From: Acinetobacter schindleri CIP 107287
GTDB lineage: Bacteria > Pseudomonadota > Gammaproteobacteria > Pseudomonadales > Moraxellaceae
Direction: 5' to 3'
NCBI RefSeq assembly: GCF_000368625.1
Contig: NZ_KB849575.1
Location: 427,202 to 491,201, forward strand
DNA length: 64,000 bases
The notes beneath the pieces are model-generated. The model did not search any database. It was not told the DNA's origin and saw nothing but the letters and a program-made list of their open reading frames with translations. Made by a program: the position numbers and the translations under genes. Of the stretch, positions 25,360-34,813 are shown piece after piece; position 1 is the first letter of the stretch, and the number at the start of each line of letters is the position of its first letter.

Positions 25360-28335
25360 ATGAGCGTATCGGAAATTAGACCGATTGCCATTGAGGATGA
25401 ACTTAAAAGCTCATATCTCGATTATGCGATGAGCGTGATTGTGTCACGTGCATTGCCAGATGTACGAGATGGTTTAAAACCGGTTCATCGTCGTGTGCTT
25501 TTCGCAATGCACGAATTAGGCAATGACTATAACAAAGCATATAAAAAATCTGCACGTGTAGTCGGTGACGTGATTGGTAAATATCACCCGCATGGTGATT
25601 CTGCCGTTTATGAAACGATTGTCCGTATGGCACAAGACTTTAGCTTGCGTTACCAGTTGGTTGATGGCCAGGGTAACTTCGGTTCTGTCGATGGTGATAG
25701 TGCAGCGGCAATGCGTTATACCGAAGTACGTATGCGTAAGCTGACCCATGAGCTCCTTGCTGATCTTGAAAAAGATACAGTGGAATGGGAAGATAACTAC
25801 GACGGTTCTGAGCGCATTCCACAAGTCATGCCGACGCGTATTCCTAACCTGTTGATTAATGGTGTTGCTGGTATTGCCGTAGGTATGGCGACCAATATGG
25901 CACCGCATAACATGACTGAAGTCATCAATGCGTGTTTAGCCTATGCCAATGATCCGAATATCAGCATTGAAGGGCTGATGGAACATATTTCGGGTCCAGA
26001 TTTTCCTACTGGCGGTATTATTTACGGTAAATCGGGTATTGTAGATGCCTACCGTACCGGTAAAGGCCGTTTGCATATCCGTGGTAAATACCACATCGAA
26101 GAAGATGCCAAAACTGGCCGTAGCACGATTGTATTCACTGAAATTCCTTATCAGGTCAACAAAGCGAGAACCATTGAGCGTATTGCTGAGCTGGTAAAAG
26201 AGAAAAAACTCGAAGGGATTTCTGAACTTCGTGACGAATCTGATAAAGAAGGGATGCGTATTGCGATTGACCTGAAGCGTGGTGAAAACGCTGAAGTGAT
26301 CGTGAACAACCTGTTCCAGAATACCCAGTTAGAAAACTCATTCAGCATCAACATGGTTTGTCTGGACAATGGCCAGCCGAAATTGATGAATCTGAAAGAC
26401 ATCATTGCTGCGTTTATTCGTCACCGTCAAGAAGTCGTGACACGTCGTACTATGTATGAACTGCGCAAAGCACGTGAACGTGGTCATATTTTAGAAGGTT
26501 TAACCGTTGCTCTGGCAAATATTGATGCCATCATCGAAACTATTAAAACTTCTGCCAACCCGGCTGAAGCGCGTGAGCGTTTGCAAGCAGGTGAGTGGGC
26601 AGCAGGCGGTGTAGCAGCCTTGCTCGAAAAAGCGGGTGCTGTTTCTGTACGTCCTGACGAAATTGAAGGTGAAGATCCTAGCCGTCCATTTGGTATTGAT
26701 GGCGATATCTATCGTTTATCACCGACCCAAGTGAACGCAATCATGGAGCTGCGTCTCCATCGCTTAACAGGTCTTGAACAAGATAAGCTGCAAGCTGAAT
26801 ATTCTGAAATTCTTGCGCAAATCGCTGAATATACTGCCATCTTGAATGATTTTAATTTATTGATGAACGTAATTCGTGAAGAGCTTGCACTGATTCTTCA
26901 GCAGTATGGTGATGCACGTAAGACCGATATCGTTGAATCACGTATCGACTTCTCTCGTGAAGATTTGATTCCTGAAGAGCAAATGGTGCTGACAGTTTCA
27001 AAAACTGGTTATGCAAAAACTCAACCATTGTCTGACTACGCGGCTCAGCGTCGTGGCGGCCGTGGTAAGTCTGCAACCAGCATGAAAGAAGACGATTATA
27101 TCCAGCATATGGTGGTTACTTCGAACCATGCAACCGTGCTTTGCTTCACCAATGTCGGTAAGGTTTACCGTCTGAAAGTCTACGAAGTACCACAAGCCTC
27201 TCGTGGTGCCAAAGGTCGTCCAATGGTGAACTTGCTGCCACTAGATGACAACGAAACCATTACTGCAATCTTGCCAGTGATTGATGCACCGAAGAAATTC
27301 AAAGAACGTTTGGCAGACTTTAAAGCATTTGTAAAAGCTAATGCTGCCCAGCTGCAAAGCAACGAAGTGATCAACAGTCACTTTGCTGCATTAGAAGCTG
27401 CACTTGCTGAATCTGAAGAGGGTGCAGATGATATTTCTGATGCACTGCGTGTTCAGTTGAAAGAATTGGGCTTGGCGCTTTCAACTACTGATCTTGATGA
27501 TGACATTATCAATGACTTTGCTCAGCAAGCTGAAGCTGTTCGCAAGAATTTCTATGTGTTTATGGCGACCGAGTACGGTACGATTAAACGTGTAGAACTG
27601 GAACAGTTCTCGAATGTTCGTTCAAACGGTTTGCGTGCGATTGAACTGAATGGTGATGACACCTTAATTGGTGTTGCGATTACTGACGGTGAACAGCAAA
27701 TCATGTTGTTCTCGAACGAAGGTAAAGCCATTCGCTTTGCAGAAACTGATGTACGTTCAATGGGTCGTTCAGCCAAGGGTGTGCGCGGTATGCGTGTGAC
27801 CATCGGTGCTTCGCAAGTTGAAGATGCAGAAGATGCAGAGGTTGAATCTGATGATGAGGATGCAACTGAAGCGAACTTCATTAGCCGTATCGTATCTCTG
27901 GTAGTGGTGCCTGAAACGGGTGAAGTACTGTGTGCCTCTGCAAATGGCTATGGTAAACGTACGCCTGTAGATGACTTCCCAACCAAAAAACGTGGCGGTA
28001 AGGGCGTGATTGCGATCAAGACCTCTGAACGTAACGGTGAGCTAGTGGGTGCAGTGGCAATTGATGCATCTAAAGAGTTGATGCTGATTTCTGATGGCGG
28101 TACTTTGGTTCGTACCCGTGCATCTGAAGTGGCACAAACTGGCCGTAATGCACAAGGTGTTCGTCTGATCCGTCTGGCTGAAGATGAAAAACTGGTTGGT
28201 GTAGAAGCGATTGAAGCCGTTGAAGATGAAGAATTGGATGTATTGGAAGAAACAGAAGTTTCTGAAGATAATCTGGCTGAAACTCCTGAGGCTGTAGATG
28301 CAGCGCAAAATGGCGAAAATACAGCAGAAGACTAA
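25360..28335 (+). CDS. gyrA: DNA gyrase subunit A, with two C-terminal insertions
   Basis: GyrA is the breakage-reunion subunit of gyrase. Catalytic Tyr120 sits in [10 protein letters not shown]. The quinolone region has Ser81 and Glu85 ([13 protein letters not shown]), the unmutated type for this group. The GyrA-box QRRGGRG is present at about 562-568. The protein is 991 residues against 875 in E. coli. Relative to E. coli from memory, the beta-pinwheel contains a helical, charged insertion of about 85 residues (about 644-731, from PKKFKERL to AVRKNF) and an acidic insertion at about 816-842 rich in Glu/Asp/Ala. The C-terminus is also acidic. Monocistronic with its own promoter and terminator. 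Confidence 0.97.
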   Translation: MSVSEIRPIAIEDELKSSYLDYAMSVIVSRALPDVRDGLKPVHRRVLFAMHELGNDYNKAYKKSARVVGDVIGKYHPHGDSAVYETIVRMAQDFSLRYQLVDGQGNFGSVDGDSAAAMRYTEVRMRKLTHELLADLEKDTVEWEDNYDGSERIPQVMPTRIPNLLINGVAGIAVGMATNMAPHNMTEVINACLAYANDPNISIEGLMEHISGPDFPTGGIIYGKSGIVDAYRTGKGRLHIRGKYHIEEDAKTGRSTIVFTEIPYQVNKARTIERIAELVKEKKLEGISELRDESDKEGMRIAIDLKRGENAEVIVNNLFQNTQLENSFSINMVCLDNGQPKLMNLKDIIAAFIRHRQEVVTRRTMYELRKARERGHILEGLTVALANIDAIIETIKTSANPAEARERLQAGEWAAGGVAALLEKAGAVSVRPDEIEGEDPSRPFGIDGDIYRLSPTQVNAIMELRLHRLTGLEQDKLQAEYSEILAQIAEYTAILNDFNLLMNVIREELALILQQYGDARKTDIVESRIDFSREDLIPEEQMVLTVSKTGYAKTQPLSDYAAQRRGGRGKSATSMKEDDYIQHMVVTSNHATVLCFTNVGKVYRLKVYEVPQASRGAKGRPMVNLLPLDDNETITAILPVIDAPKKFKERLADFKAFVKANAAQLQSNEVINSHFAALEAALAESEEGADDISDALRVQLKELGLALSTTDLDDDIINDFAQQAEAVRKNFYVFMATEYGTIKRVELEQFSNVRSNGLRAIELNGDDTLIGVAITDGEQQIMLFSNEGKAIRFAETDVRSMGRSAKGVRGMRVTIGASQVEDAEDAEVESDDEDATEANFISRIVSLVVVPETGEVLCASANGYGKRTPVDDFPTKKRGGKGVIAIKTSERNGELVGAVAIDASKELMLISDGGTLVRTRASEVAQTGRNAQGVRLIRLAEDEKLVGVEAIEAVEDEELDVLEETEVSEDNLAETPEAVDAAQNGENTAED

Positions 28336-28350
28336 GCCTTCAATTCTTAT

Positions 28351-28377
28351 AAAAAGGGCGCTTCGGCGTCCTTTTTT
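28351..28377 (+). terminator. gyrA terminator
   Basis: AAAAAGGGCGC-ttcg-GCGTCCTTTTTT, a stable UUCG-loop hairpin 15 bp past the stop codon. Confidence 0.85.
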
Positions 28378-28399
28378 ACAGACTTTACTGGAAATGACC

Positions 28400-28819
28400 A
28401 TGATGAAAACTAAATTGATGTCACTTGCTGGGCTAGCTCTTCTTGCCGGTTGTAGCACTACCGAACAGGTAGCAGATCCAAGTACAGCCCAAGCCCAGGC
28501 AGCAGAAATTGCCTATAACGACTTGCGTGATGGTAAGTATGAAGAATTTTTAAGTTATCTGGATCCGAAATTACAGCAGTATTTTCAGGAAAATCAGAAA
28601 ACCATGAAGAAGTTTTCGCATTCCATTCCTGAAGGTGAGTATAAGTCTAAGACCTTGATGGTAAAAACTTTTGTTGAAAAATCAGGTCAACCAAGTGAAT
28701 ACAAGGTCAGCTATGAAATCGCTTATCCAAACAATCTGGTGCAATACGATGTCAGCTTTGACAAGCCCAACGGCAGTAGCAAAATCCAGAACTTTTATAT
28801 CCGCGTATATGGGGAATAA
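28400..28819 (+). CDS. Small lipoprotein of unknown function
   Basis: This is a lipoprotein of about 139 residues with signal peptide MMKTKLMSLAGLALLAGC; the lipobox is LLAG-C. Start choice: three ATGs lie close together (28394, 28400, 28403), and GGAA at 28390-28393 best fits 28400. The mature part reads like a DUF3887-type or NTF2-like fold (helical YNDLRDGKYEEFLSYLDPKL, then strands ending QNFYIRVYGE), but this is only suggestive. It sits between the gyrA terminator and a convergent export operon. Confidence 0.7.
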   Translation: MMKTKLMSLAGLALLAGCSTTEQVADPSTAQAQAAEIAYNDLRDGKYEEFLSYLDPKLQQYFQENQKTMKKFSHSIPEGEYKSKTLMVKTFVEKSGQPSEYKVSYEIAYPNNLVQYDVSFDKPNGSSKIQNFYIRVYGE

Positions 28820-28844
28820 GCTTTTAGCTTAACAGGGTTCAAGC

Positions 28845-29939
28845 TTATTTAATGCGTGAGCATAGGCGATAATAGCCTAAGCTAAAGCAAAAAAATCCAA
28901 CAATCAGCAGATAGGCGAGTTTCCCTAAAATCATGCTGGTCGTTACGCCCATCTGATTCAGTTGAATAAACATCTGTACGATCTGTGTGGAAGGTAAGGC
29001 CTGTCCAAACATTTGCATCCAGACGGGCATCGCAGCATGTGGCCAGGCGACTCCGGACAGCATAAATAAGGGAATTGAGGTAAAGACAATAACATGTCCG
29101 GCACGCTCTGGCATATCCAGAAAACTGGCGAACAGGGTCGTGATGCCGATTATGCAGAATACAAAAACCAGAACAGCCAGCAGCATGCCCCAGAAATTCC
29201 CGCCACGTGGATAGTCAAACAACCAGAAGGTGAAACCAAACAGGTAGTAGCATCCCAGACAGCCAATGGTCAAAATTGCCAGACTGATTCCACATAAGGT
29301 CGTCAAATTGATCACCTGTTTATTTTCACGATACAGTGCAATCAACATGCTGAGCCCCAGAAAAATCGTCTGATGAATAATCAGTGGGGCAACCGCTGGA
29401 AATACATAGCTTCCATAGCCAGAAAGTGGATTAAATAGTGGAATCTGGTGAATCGATAGGGCAGGAGAGAAATGCGAAATTTCGCTAAAGCGTTCTGCAT
29501 ATTCACTTAAGGTATTTTCGACAGAACCAACCAGGCCTAAACCGATCTGTTTGGTAATCAGGAAATTCGCTGCACTTAAATACAGCCCAATCCCGCCATT
29601 TTCACCATGTCGAATGGATTGTGAAAGGTTGTCTGGTAATAATAAAATCCCGTCAGCCTTTTGAGCCTCTACCCACTGTTTGGCCTCTGTAAAATTTCCA
29701 GTGACTGCCTTGATCTGTACATTCGGGCTTTGGCTGACATGACTGATAATAGTAGTGGTTAAGTTGCTTTGCTCTTCATCGACAATAATAATGGGCAAGG
29801 CTTCGGCGTGTTCAGCCTTATACGCGGTTGGATAGAAAAAACTGTAAAACAGTACAGATAGGATTAACGTAGTAAAAATACTGGTATTGCTAACAATATC
29901 TTTAAAAGTTTTACAGTAAGCGGCCCAGAGTGCTTTCAT
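28845..29939 (-). CDS. ABC-2 type permease, second of a pair
   Basis: This 364-residue ABC-2 permease has one N-terminal helix (about 20-36), a large periplasmic region of about 130 residues and five C-terminal helices from about 180 onward. The last region includes PSTQIVQMFIQLNQMG, as in YhhJ/YbhR-type permeases. It overlaps the upstream permease gene by 4 nt. Together with HlyD and TolC genes it should form a trans-envelope exporter, but no ATPase gene is in the operon. Substrate unknown; organic or hydrophobic drugs are typical for the family. Confidence 0.85.
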   Translation of the reverse strand: MKALWAAYCKTFKDIVSNTSIFTTLILSVLFYSFFYPTAYKAEHAEALPIIIVDEEQSNLTTTIISHVSQSPNVQIKAVTGNFTEAKQWVEAQKADGILLLPDNLSQSIRHGENGGIGLYLSAANFLITKQIGLGLVGSVENTLSEYAERFSEISHFSPALSIHQIPLFNPLSGYGSYVFPAVAPLIIHQTIFLGLSMLIALYRENKQVINLTTLCGISLAILTIGCLGCYYLFGFTFWLFDYPRGGNFWGMLLAVLVFVFCIIGITTLFASFLDMPERAGHVIVFTSIPLFMLSGVAWPHAAMPVWMQMFGQALPSTQIVQMFIQLNQMGVTTSMILGKLAYLLIVGFFCFSLGYYRLCSRIK

Positions 29940-31066
29940 GTGGACACTCCTTTCGCTATTTTCTTTAAAAATACATAGGCCAATACAGCATAAAGCACCA
30001 CATAGGTAGTCAGTATGAATATTGGTTGAGCTGAGAGATATAAGGGACTACCAATCACCCATTGTTCAGTCTGTAATTTGGCATAAGGTGTATAGGGAAT
30101 AATATTGGCCCAGAGCTGGGTAAACAGTGGTGCATTATTGAGAGGCAATGTGACACCGGCGAAGCTGAGCGATGAGCCACCATAGACTGCCAGTAAACCA
30201 AAAGATTTCCTTAGATCCTGCGTTGCCAGTACGACCGCGCTACTGATAAAGGCATAGGCACTATAGAATAGGACTTGTGCCAATAAAATCAGCCATAATG
30301 AGCCAGCAATAAACCAGCCCCGAAACTCCACCATCCACAGCATCCAGACCCAGGTCCAGAAACAGAAAATTGCGACATAGACCAGATTTTTAGACAGTAA
30401 TGCTGACCAGAGATTTTGTCCATTAATCCAATGATTAAAAGTATGACGCTTGATTTCCTGTCCTACAGCAAATGCTACACAGCAGCACAATAACAAATGC
30501 AAAATTGCCGGAACCATATAAGGTTCCAGATAAAATTCATAATTTAATTGCGGGTTATACAGCGGGGAAATTTTAATATTAGGTGTCGGTGCCTCCAGAT
30601 AAGGTAGGGTATTACCCAGATACTGCCTGCCAGTAAATTCTGCCATTGCCTGAAGCGTGCTCAATAACATAGCCGAAGAAATGGTATTCCCGATACTAAA
30701 ATAACTCTGATTAAAGGCAATACTAATTTCAGCATCCTGGGCTGTGATTAATCGTTGTTCTGCGCCCGCAGGAATATGGATATAACCCCAGATTTTATTC
30801 TGATTCAGCAGTTTTTCTACTTCAACGGTCTGATCAGAAACGATATATATCTGTAGGGTATGATTTAGCGATAAATGATTATAAATCTGGCTACTCAGGC
30901 GGCTTCGATCCTGATCAATAATCGCAATCGCTAAATGATCGGGCTTGCCTTGAGCAAACATGCTGCCGAGTAAAATCAAAATGCAGGCAGGGGCAAGTAC
31001 AACCAAGGCCAGATCCCATTTTTCCCTGAGTAAATAGCACAGTTCGCGCCGGATACCTGCCCACAT
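29936..31066 (-). CDS. ABC-2 type permease, first of a pair
   Basis: This 376-residue permease has the same architecture as its neighbour: an N-terminal helix at about 19-36 (LALVVLAPACILILLGSMFA), a periplasmic domain with AIAIIDQDRSRLSSQ, and a C-terminal bundle of five helices. It overlaps the HlyD-type gene by 1 nt and the next permease by 4 nt, indicating tight coupling. A permease pair suggests a heterodimeric membrane channel. Confidence 0.85.
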   Translation of the reverse strand: MWAGIRRELCYLLREKWDLALVVLAPACILILLGSMFAQGKPDHLAIAIIDQDRSRLSSQIYNHLSLNHTLQIYIVSDQTVEVEKLLNQNKIWGYIHIPAGAEQRLITAQDAEISIAFNQSYFSIGNTISSAMLLSTLQAMAEFTGRQYLGNTLPYLEAPTPNIKISPLYNPQLNYEFYLEPYMVPAILHLLLCCCVAFAVGQEIKRHTFNHWINGQNLWSALLSKNLVYVAIFCFWTWVWMLWMVEFRGWFIAGSLWLILLAQVLFYSAYAFISSAVVLATQDLRKSFGLLAVYGGSSLSFAGVTLPLNNAPLFTQLWANIIPYTPYAKLQTEQWVIGSPLYLSAQPIFILTTYVVLYAVLAYVFLKKIAKGVST

Positions 31067-32163
31067 TATTTTGAAGACTCTTGCAGCTTAAACAGCACAC
31101 TCATGCCAACTTTCAGTTCAGGAATTGTAGTCGCTGGTACAAGGTGGACTTTGAAGCTGCGAATATCGTAGCCACCAGTCTGACGTGTGGTTTTAATGGT
31201 GGCAAATTCACCTTCAGCACTAATACTTTTTACTTTAAATATTGCATTTTTATTGAGTGCCGGAATAAAACCTTCGAGCTGCTTTTGTTCACCTAGGGAA
31301 GCATATTGGTCTTCGCGAATATTCAAACTGACCCAGCGTTCTGCCGAAATCAGACTGACCACGGGTACTGCGGTTGCGACCAGCTCAGAGAGATTGCCAT
31401 AGGTTTTAGATACTGTACTATCAATAGGCGCCAGTAGTTCGGTCTCTGCTTCCAGGGCACTGGCTTCAGCGACTGCTGCACGGGCAATGTCGACCTGTGC
31501 ATCTGCTGAAATTTTCTGTTCTGGGGTGCTGCCACGTTTAGCGCGGATATATTGCTGATAAGCAGCTTCAGTCATCTGGGAGGCAGACTGTGAGGCAGCA
31601 AATAGCTCATCTCGGCGTTGACGGGAAATTACACCTTCTTGAAACAGGTTTGCACCGCGCTGATAAGAGGTTTTTGCCAGCTGTTCCTGTGCTTTGAGAG
31701 ATTGCCAGTTGGCATACAGTGAAGCGACATTTTCTTCTTGTGATCCGCGTTCGGCTGTCGATTGTAAGGCTAAGGCAGATTGCAAGCTTGCTAATGCCTG
31801 CTGTTTTTTCGCTTCTATTTCAGGGCTATGCAACTTAACTAATACCTGACCTTTCTTGACGTCATCACCTTCCTGCACATAAATTTTTTCAATCCGGCTT
31901 GGAACCTTGGTCGCGACCTGTACGGTTTCAGCCTCAACCCGACCTTGCAGTTCGATGTCTTTAGGCTGATAAGTTTTCCACAAGCCAAAGCCAATTAAAA
32001 CCAGGATGACTGGAATTAGACCTAACAGCAGGTATTTCTTGGTAGATTTGTCCTGTTTAGTTTCAGCAAGACTTTGTTTTGGTGAATCGATATGATTCAT
32101 TTCTGAAGCCGGTTCATCAACAGGAAATTCTGGCTTTTGCTCATCAGTCATGTTTGGCTCCAT
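31066..32163 (-). CDS. HlyD-family membrane fusion (adaptor) protein
   Basis: This 365-residue periplasmic adaptor has a charged cytoplasmic N-terminus with a single membrane anchor at about 45-62 (YLLLGLIPVILVLIGFGLW). A biotinyl-lipoyl half follows (ELQGRVEAETVQVATKVPSR, VQEGDDVKKGQVLVKLHSPE), then a long alpha-helical hairpin (about 110-240) and a second lipoyl half and beta-barrel. It should bridge the permeases and the TolC-type channel encoded on either side. Coding regions abut or overlap by 1 nt. Confidence 0.92.
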   Translation of the reverse strand: MEPNMTDEQKPEFPVDEPASEMNHIDSPKQSLAETKQDKSTKKYLLLGLIPVILVLIGFGLWKTYQPKDIELQGRVEAETVQVATKVPSRIEKIYVQEGDDVKKGQVLVKLHSPEIEAKKQQALASLQSALALQSTAERGSQEENVASLYANWQSLKAQEQLAKTSYQRGANLFQEGVISRQRRDELFAASQSASQMTEAAYQQYIRAKRGSTPEQKISADAQVDIARAAVAEASALEAETELLAPIDSTVSKTYGNLSELVATAVPVVSLISAERWVSLNIREDQYASLGEQKQLEGFIPALNKNAIFKVKSISAEGEFATIKTTRQTGGYDIRSFKVHLVPATTIPELKVGMSVLFKLQESSK

Positions 32164-33626
32164 TAACGAATATAGTGGGTATTGGCATGTTGCATATAGT
32201 CAGGAAATTCAGTAATTGAGCCATGGCTTTGCAATAAAGTGGCAAGTGACATGATGTATTTATAGGCATTTAGGGCCATTTCAGCTTTCAGGCCACTCAA
32301 CATATTTTGCGCATCAATTACCTGCGTCGCGGTGCCAACATCTTCCTTAAAAGACAGTTGCTGAATACGCAGATTTTCTTGTGCTGCTTTCAGGTTTCGT
32401 TGTAATAGCAGATCACTTTGCTGGGCGCTGACCGCTTCACTAAATGATTTATAAATCAGATTCTCAATTTCCTGTTGGGTACGTGCCGTCATCAATTCTG
32501 CTGCATGACGCTTCAGTTCGGCAGCCTGAATATTCTTCTTTTTATCAATGCCGGAAAATAAGTTATAACGTGCTGCAACGCCTACAATCCAGTTCTGGTT
32601 TTCATCCAGACTATATTCACCAAAGGCAAATACATTGGGTCTTTTTGTTGCCTGCTGGGCTTTAACATTGGCTTTGGCCAGCTCAGTATCCATTTTCATT
32701 TTTTTAATCAGGGGAGAGTTCTGACTAAAACTGCTGAGCAGAATATTCACATTTTGTGGTTCAGCACGATTCACAAACAAAGGTGTGCTTAGCTCGGTGA
32801 TATTGCTATCCAGCAACAGATTATTTAGCTGAAATAGGGCAGCATTCAGATTGGCTTGGGCATTTTGTTGTGCGCGTTCAGCATTATTGCGTGCCACTTC
32901 AAACTGCATACGCTGACCCTTACTGATGAATCCCTGCTGTTCCATTTTCAGCGCATTACGGTAATGTTGCTGCATGGCATTTGAATTAAAACGTGCGGCT
33001 TCCAATAACTGTTTTTGCAGTTGCACATTAAAATAAGCCTGAATCAGTTCAAAGCGTTGTGTATCCTGCTGTTGCTGGTTGCTCAATTCACTGCGTCCCG
33101 CCTGAATGCTGGCTATTTCTTTGGCACTACGGCTGAGGCCTCCGGTATAAAGTGGCATCATCACTGAAATAGTAGGGCGAATAACTTCATCTCTAAGTAC
33201 AACATTGGATGAATCTGGAATTAAACCAACACCATCCTGAATAGGTTGCTTCAAGTTTTCTTTAAGCGGGTCGGCAATAGCCTGGTCTAAATTAAACTCA
33301 TCAATTTTATTATTTAAGCCATTGGTAAGTGACTGCTCAAGGTTATTTTTAACAGCACCTAAAGGAATGTCTAATTCATTACGAAAAGCATAAGCACGGA
33401 CATTCAGATCAACCCGTGGCAAACCAATGCCTTTAACCGCTTCTGCTTCCAGTTTTGCAGCCTGTTCCAGATTCTGGAAAGCCTGACTGGTATAGGAACG
33501 TTGCAGCAGTTGTCGTTCTGCATCCTGAAAGCTAATAGTTTGTGCATAGGCAAAGCCACCATACATCATGGATGCAAGTACAGACAGACCCCAGTAAACA
33601 CATCGTTTATTTTTCTTCATATTCAT
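32163..33626 (-). CDS. TolC-family outer-membrane efflux protein
   Basis: This outer-membrane channel subunit has a signal peptide (CVYWGLSVLASMMYGGFAYAQ) and two OEP repeats of long helices, for example NAERAQQNAQANLNAALFQLNN and AAQENLRIQQLSFKEDVGTATQVIDAQNMLSGLKAE, the second being the conserved TolC equatorial region. I start at the ATG at 33626 (487 aa, MNMKKNKRC). A GTG seven codons upstream is less likely. It is the first gene of the four-gene export operon. No ABC ATPase gene is adjacent. Confidence 0.9.
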   Translation of the reverse strand: MNMKKNKRCVYWGLSVLASMMYGGFAYAQTISFQDAERQLLQRSYTSQAFQNLEQAAKLEAEAVKGIGLPRVDLNVRAYAFRNELDIPLGAVKNNLEQSLTNGLNNKIDEFNLDQAIADPLKENLKQPIQDGVGLIPDSSNVVLRDEVIRPTISVMMPLYTGGLSRSAKEIASIQAGRSELSNQQQQDTQRFELIQAYFNVQLQKQLLEAARFNSNAMQQHYRNALKMEQQGFISKGQRMQFEVARNNAERAQQNAQANLNAALFQLNNLLLDSNITELSTPLFVNRAEPQNVNILLSSFSQNSPLIKKMKMDTELAKANVKAQQATKRPNVFAFGEYSLDENQNWIVGVAARYNLFSGIDKKKNIQAAELKRHAAELMTARTQQEIENLIYKSFSEAVSAQQSDLLLQRNLKAAQENLRIQQLSFKEDVGTATQVIDAQNMLSGLKAEMALNAYKYIMSLATLLQSHGSITEFPDYMQHANTHYIR

Positions 33627-33831
33627 AAAGTAGAGATGCAAAAGCACATTAAATCAGTTTTATGAGTATTATAAGTCAAGTGCTTGTAGGTTAGGAGAAA
33701 AGAAAAGTTGTAATAGTGTTGTAATCACCACTTATAGGAATCATTTATATAAGAATCAAATTCTATGGTTAATATCAAATTATATATTTTGTGTAAAATA
33801 TAAACATAAATATTGAGATTGATTCTAAAAA

Positions 33832-34668
33832 ATGGATAAAAAAACATTAGAAAATTTAGCAGAATTCATATGTGGAACAAATGAAGAAATATATCCGGTT
33901 TATCGAAAAGGTTCAGATCTAACTTCTTTTTTTCATAGTGTAGGTATATCTGTTTATCATGATGGATCAACACGTGCTAAATGGGTATTCGAGCAACTTG
34001 TAAGTTGTAGTAAAAGTCAGCTAGCTGATGTTTTAAAAAGATTGGCTTCTCCAAAAGAATATAGTGGAAATCATTCAAAAGTAATAAGTGCATTAAGACT
34101 TCTTAACAAAATTTTGTATATAGAAGGCTTCGAAATTTATCTGGAAGGAATTGAACCCAAGTTTAAAAAAATACAAATAAATTTTAGTGAGAAGATTGAA
34201 CCTGAATTCAAGCCAATCCCTAGACCCAATTTTCTAGTATTAGGTTTAGAACCTGGTGTAGGAGAAATTCTTGATTATAGATGGGACGAAATCCAACGTT
34301 GTATCGAAGCTGATGCTGATTTATCGGCGGTAATTCTTATGGGAAGCTTATTGGAAGGATTACTTTTAGGAGTAATTCATAAAAATATTAAGCTTGCTAA
34401 TCAAGCATATTCAGCTCCTAAAACCCGAGAAGGAAAGGTTAAACCTTTTTCAGAATGGAAATTGAGTGAAATGATTGATGTTGCGCATTCATTAGGTTGG
34501 ATTGAAATTGATGTAAAAAGATTCTCCCATTCTCTCAGAGAATTTAGAAATTTAATTCATCCTTATGAACATATGATATCGAATTTTAATCCTAATAAAG
34601 ATACTACTAGTATTTCTTGGTTGGTTATTCAGGCCGCTATAAACGATTTAACGAAAACTTTAAGTTAA
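33832..34668 (+). CDS. AT-rich protein with HEPN-like C-terminus (possible AbiJ-like abortive infection protein)
   Basis: This 278-residue soluble protein has two regions. The N-terminal part (about 1-110; YHDGSTRAKWVFEQL, LASPKEY, LLNKILYIEGFEIYL) reads like the N-terminal domain found in AbiJ-type proteins. The C-terminal part (about 150-278) ends with REFRNLIHPYEH, where Arg236 and His243 form an Rx6H spacing typical of HEPN RNase-like domains. It stands alone between the export operon (divergent) and serC, and is clearly more AT-rich than both. A toxic RNase or phage-defence role is inference from the motif; no antitoxin gene is visible beside it. Confidence 0.65.
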   Translation: MDKKTLENLAEFICGTNEEIYPVYRKGSDLTSFFHSVGISVYHDGSTRAKWVFEQLVSCSKSQLADVLKRLASPKEYSGNHSKVISALRLLNKILYIEGFEIYLEGIEPKFKKIQINFSEKIEPEFKPIPRPNFLVLGLEPGVGEILDYRWDEIQRCIEADADLSAVILMGSLLEGLLLGVIHKNIKLANQAYSAPKTREGKVKPFSEWKLSEMIDVAHSLGWIEIDVKRFSHSLREFRNLIHPYEHMISNFNPNKDTTSISWLVIQAAINDLTKTLS

Positions 34669-34813
34669 CAGTAGAAATTAAATTTATCCCTCGAATCTAC
34701 ATTGATTTTTTGACTCTATCTTCATTCATGGATTGAAATAATTTTGTGCAAGCTAAGCCCAGATATGGTTAAATGCCATCATTTTATTGTGTTTCACTCT
34801 GAAAGGAAAAATC

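Noticed and set aside
25403..25908. Several minus-strand frames inside the start of gyrA
   Set aside because: All are shadows of gyrA, rich in His and Arg, without any recognisable protein.
27552..27881. 109-codon minus-strand frame within gyrA
   Set aside because: Ser/Ala-rich shadow of the acidic gyrA insertion; no start signal or domain.
28298..28399. 34-residue N-terminal extension of the small lipoprotein
   Set aside because: Overlaps gyrA and its terminator and would bury the lipoprotein signal peptide.
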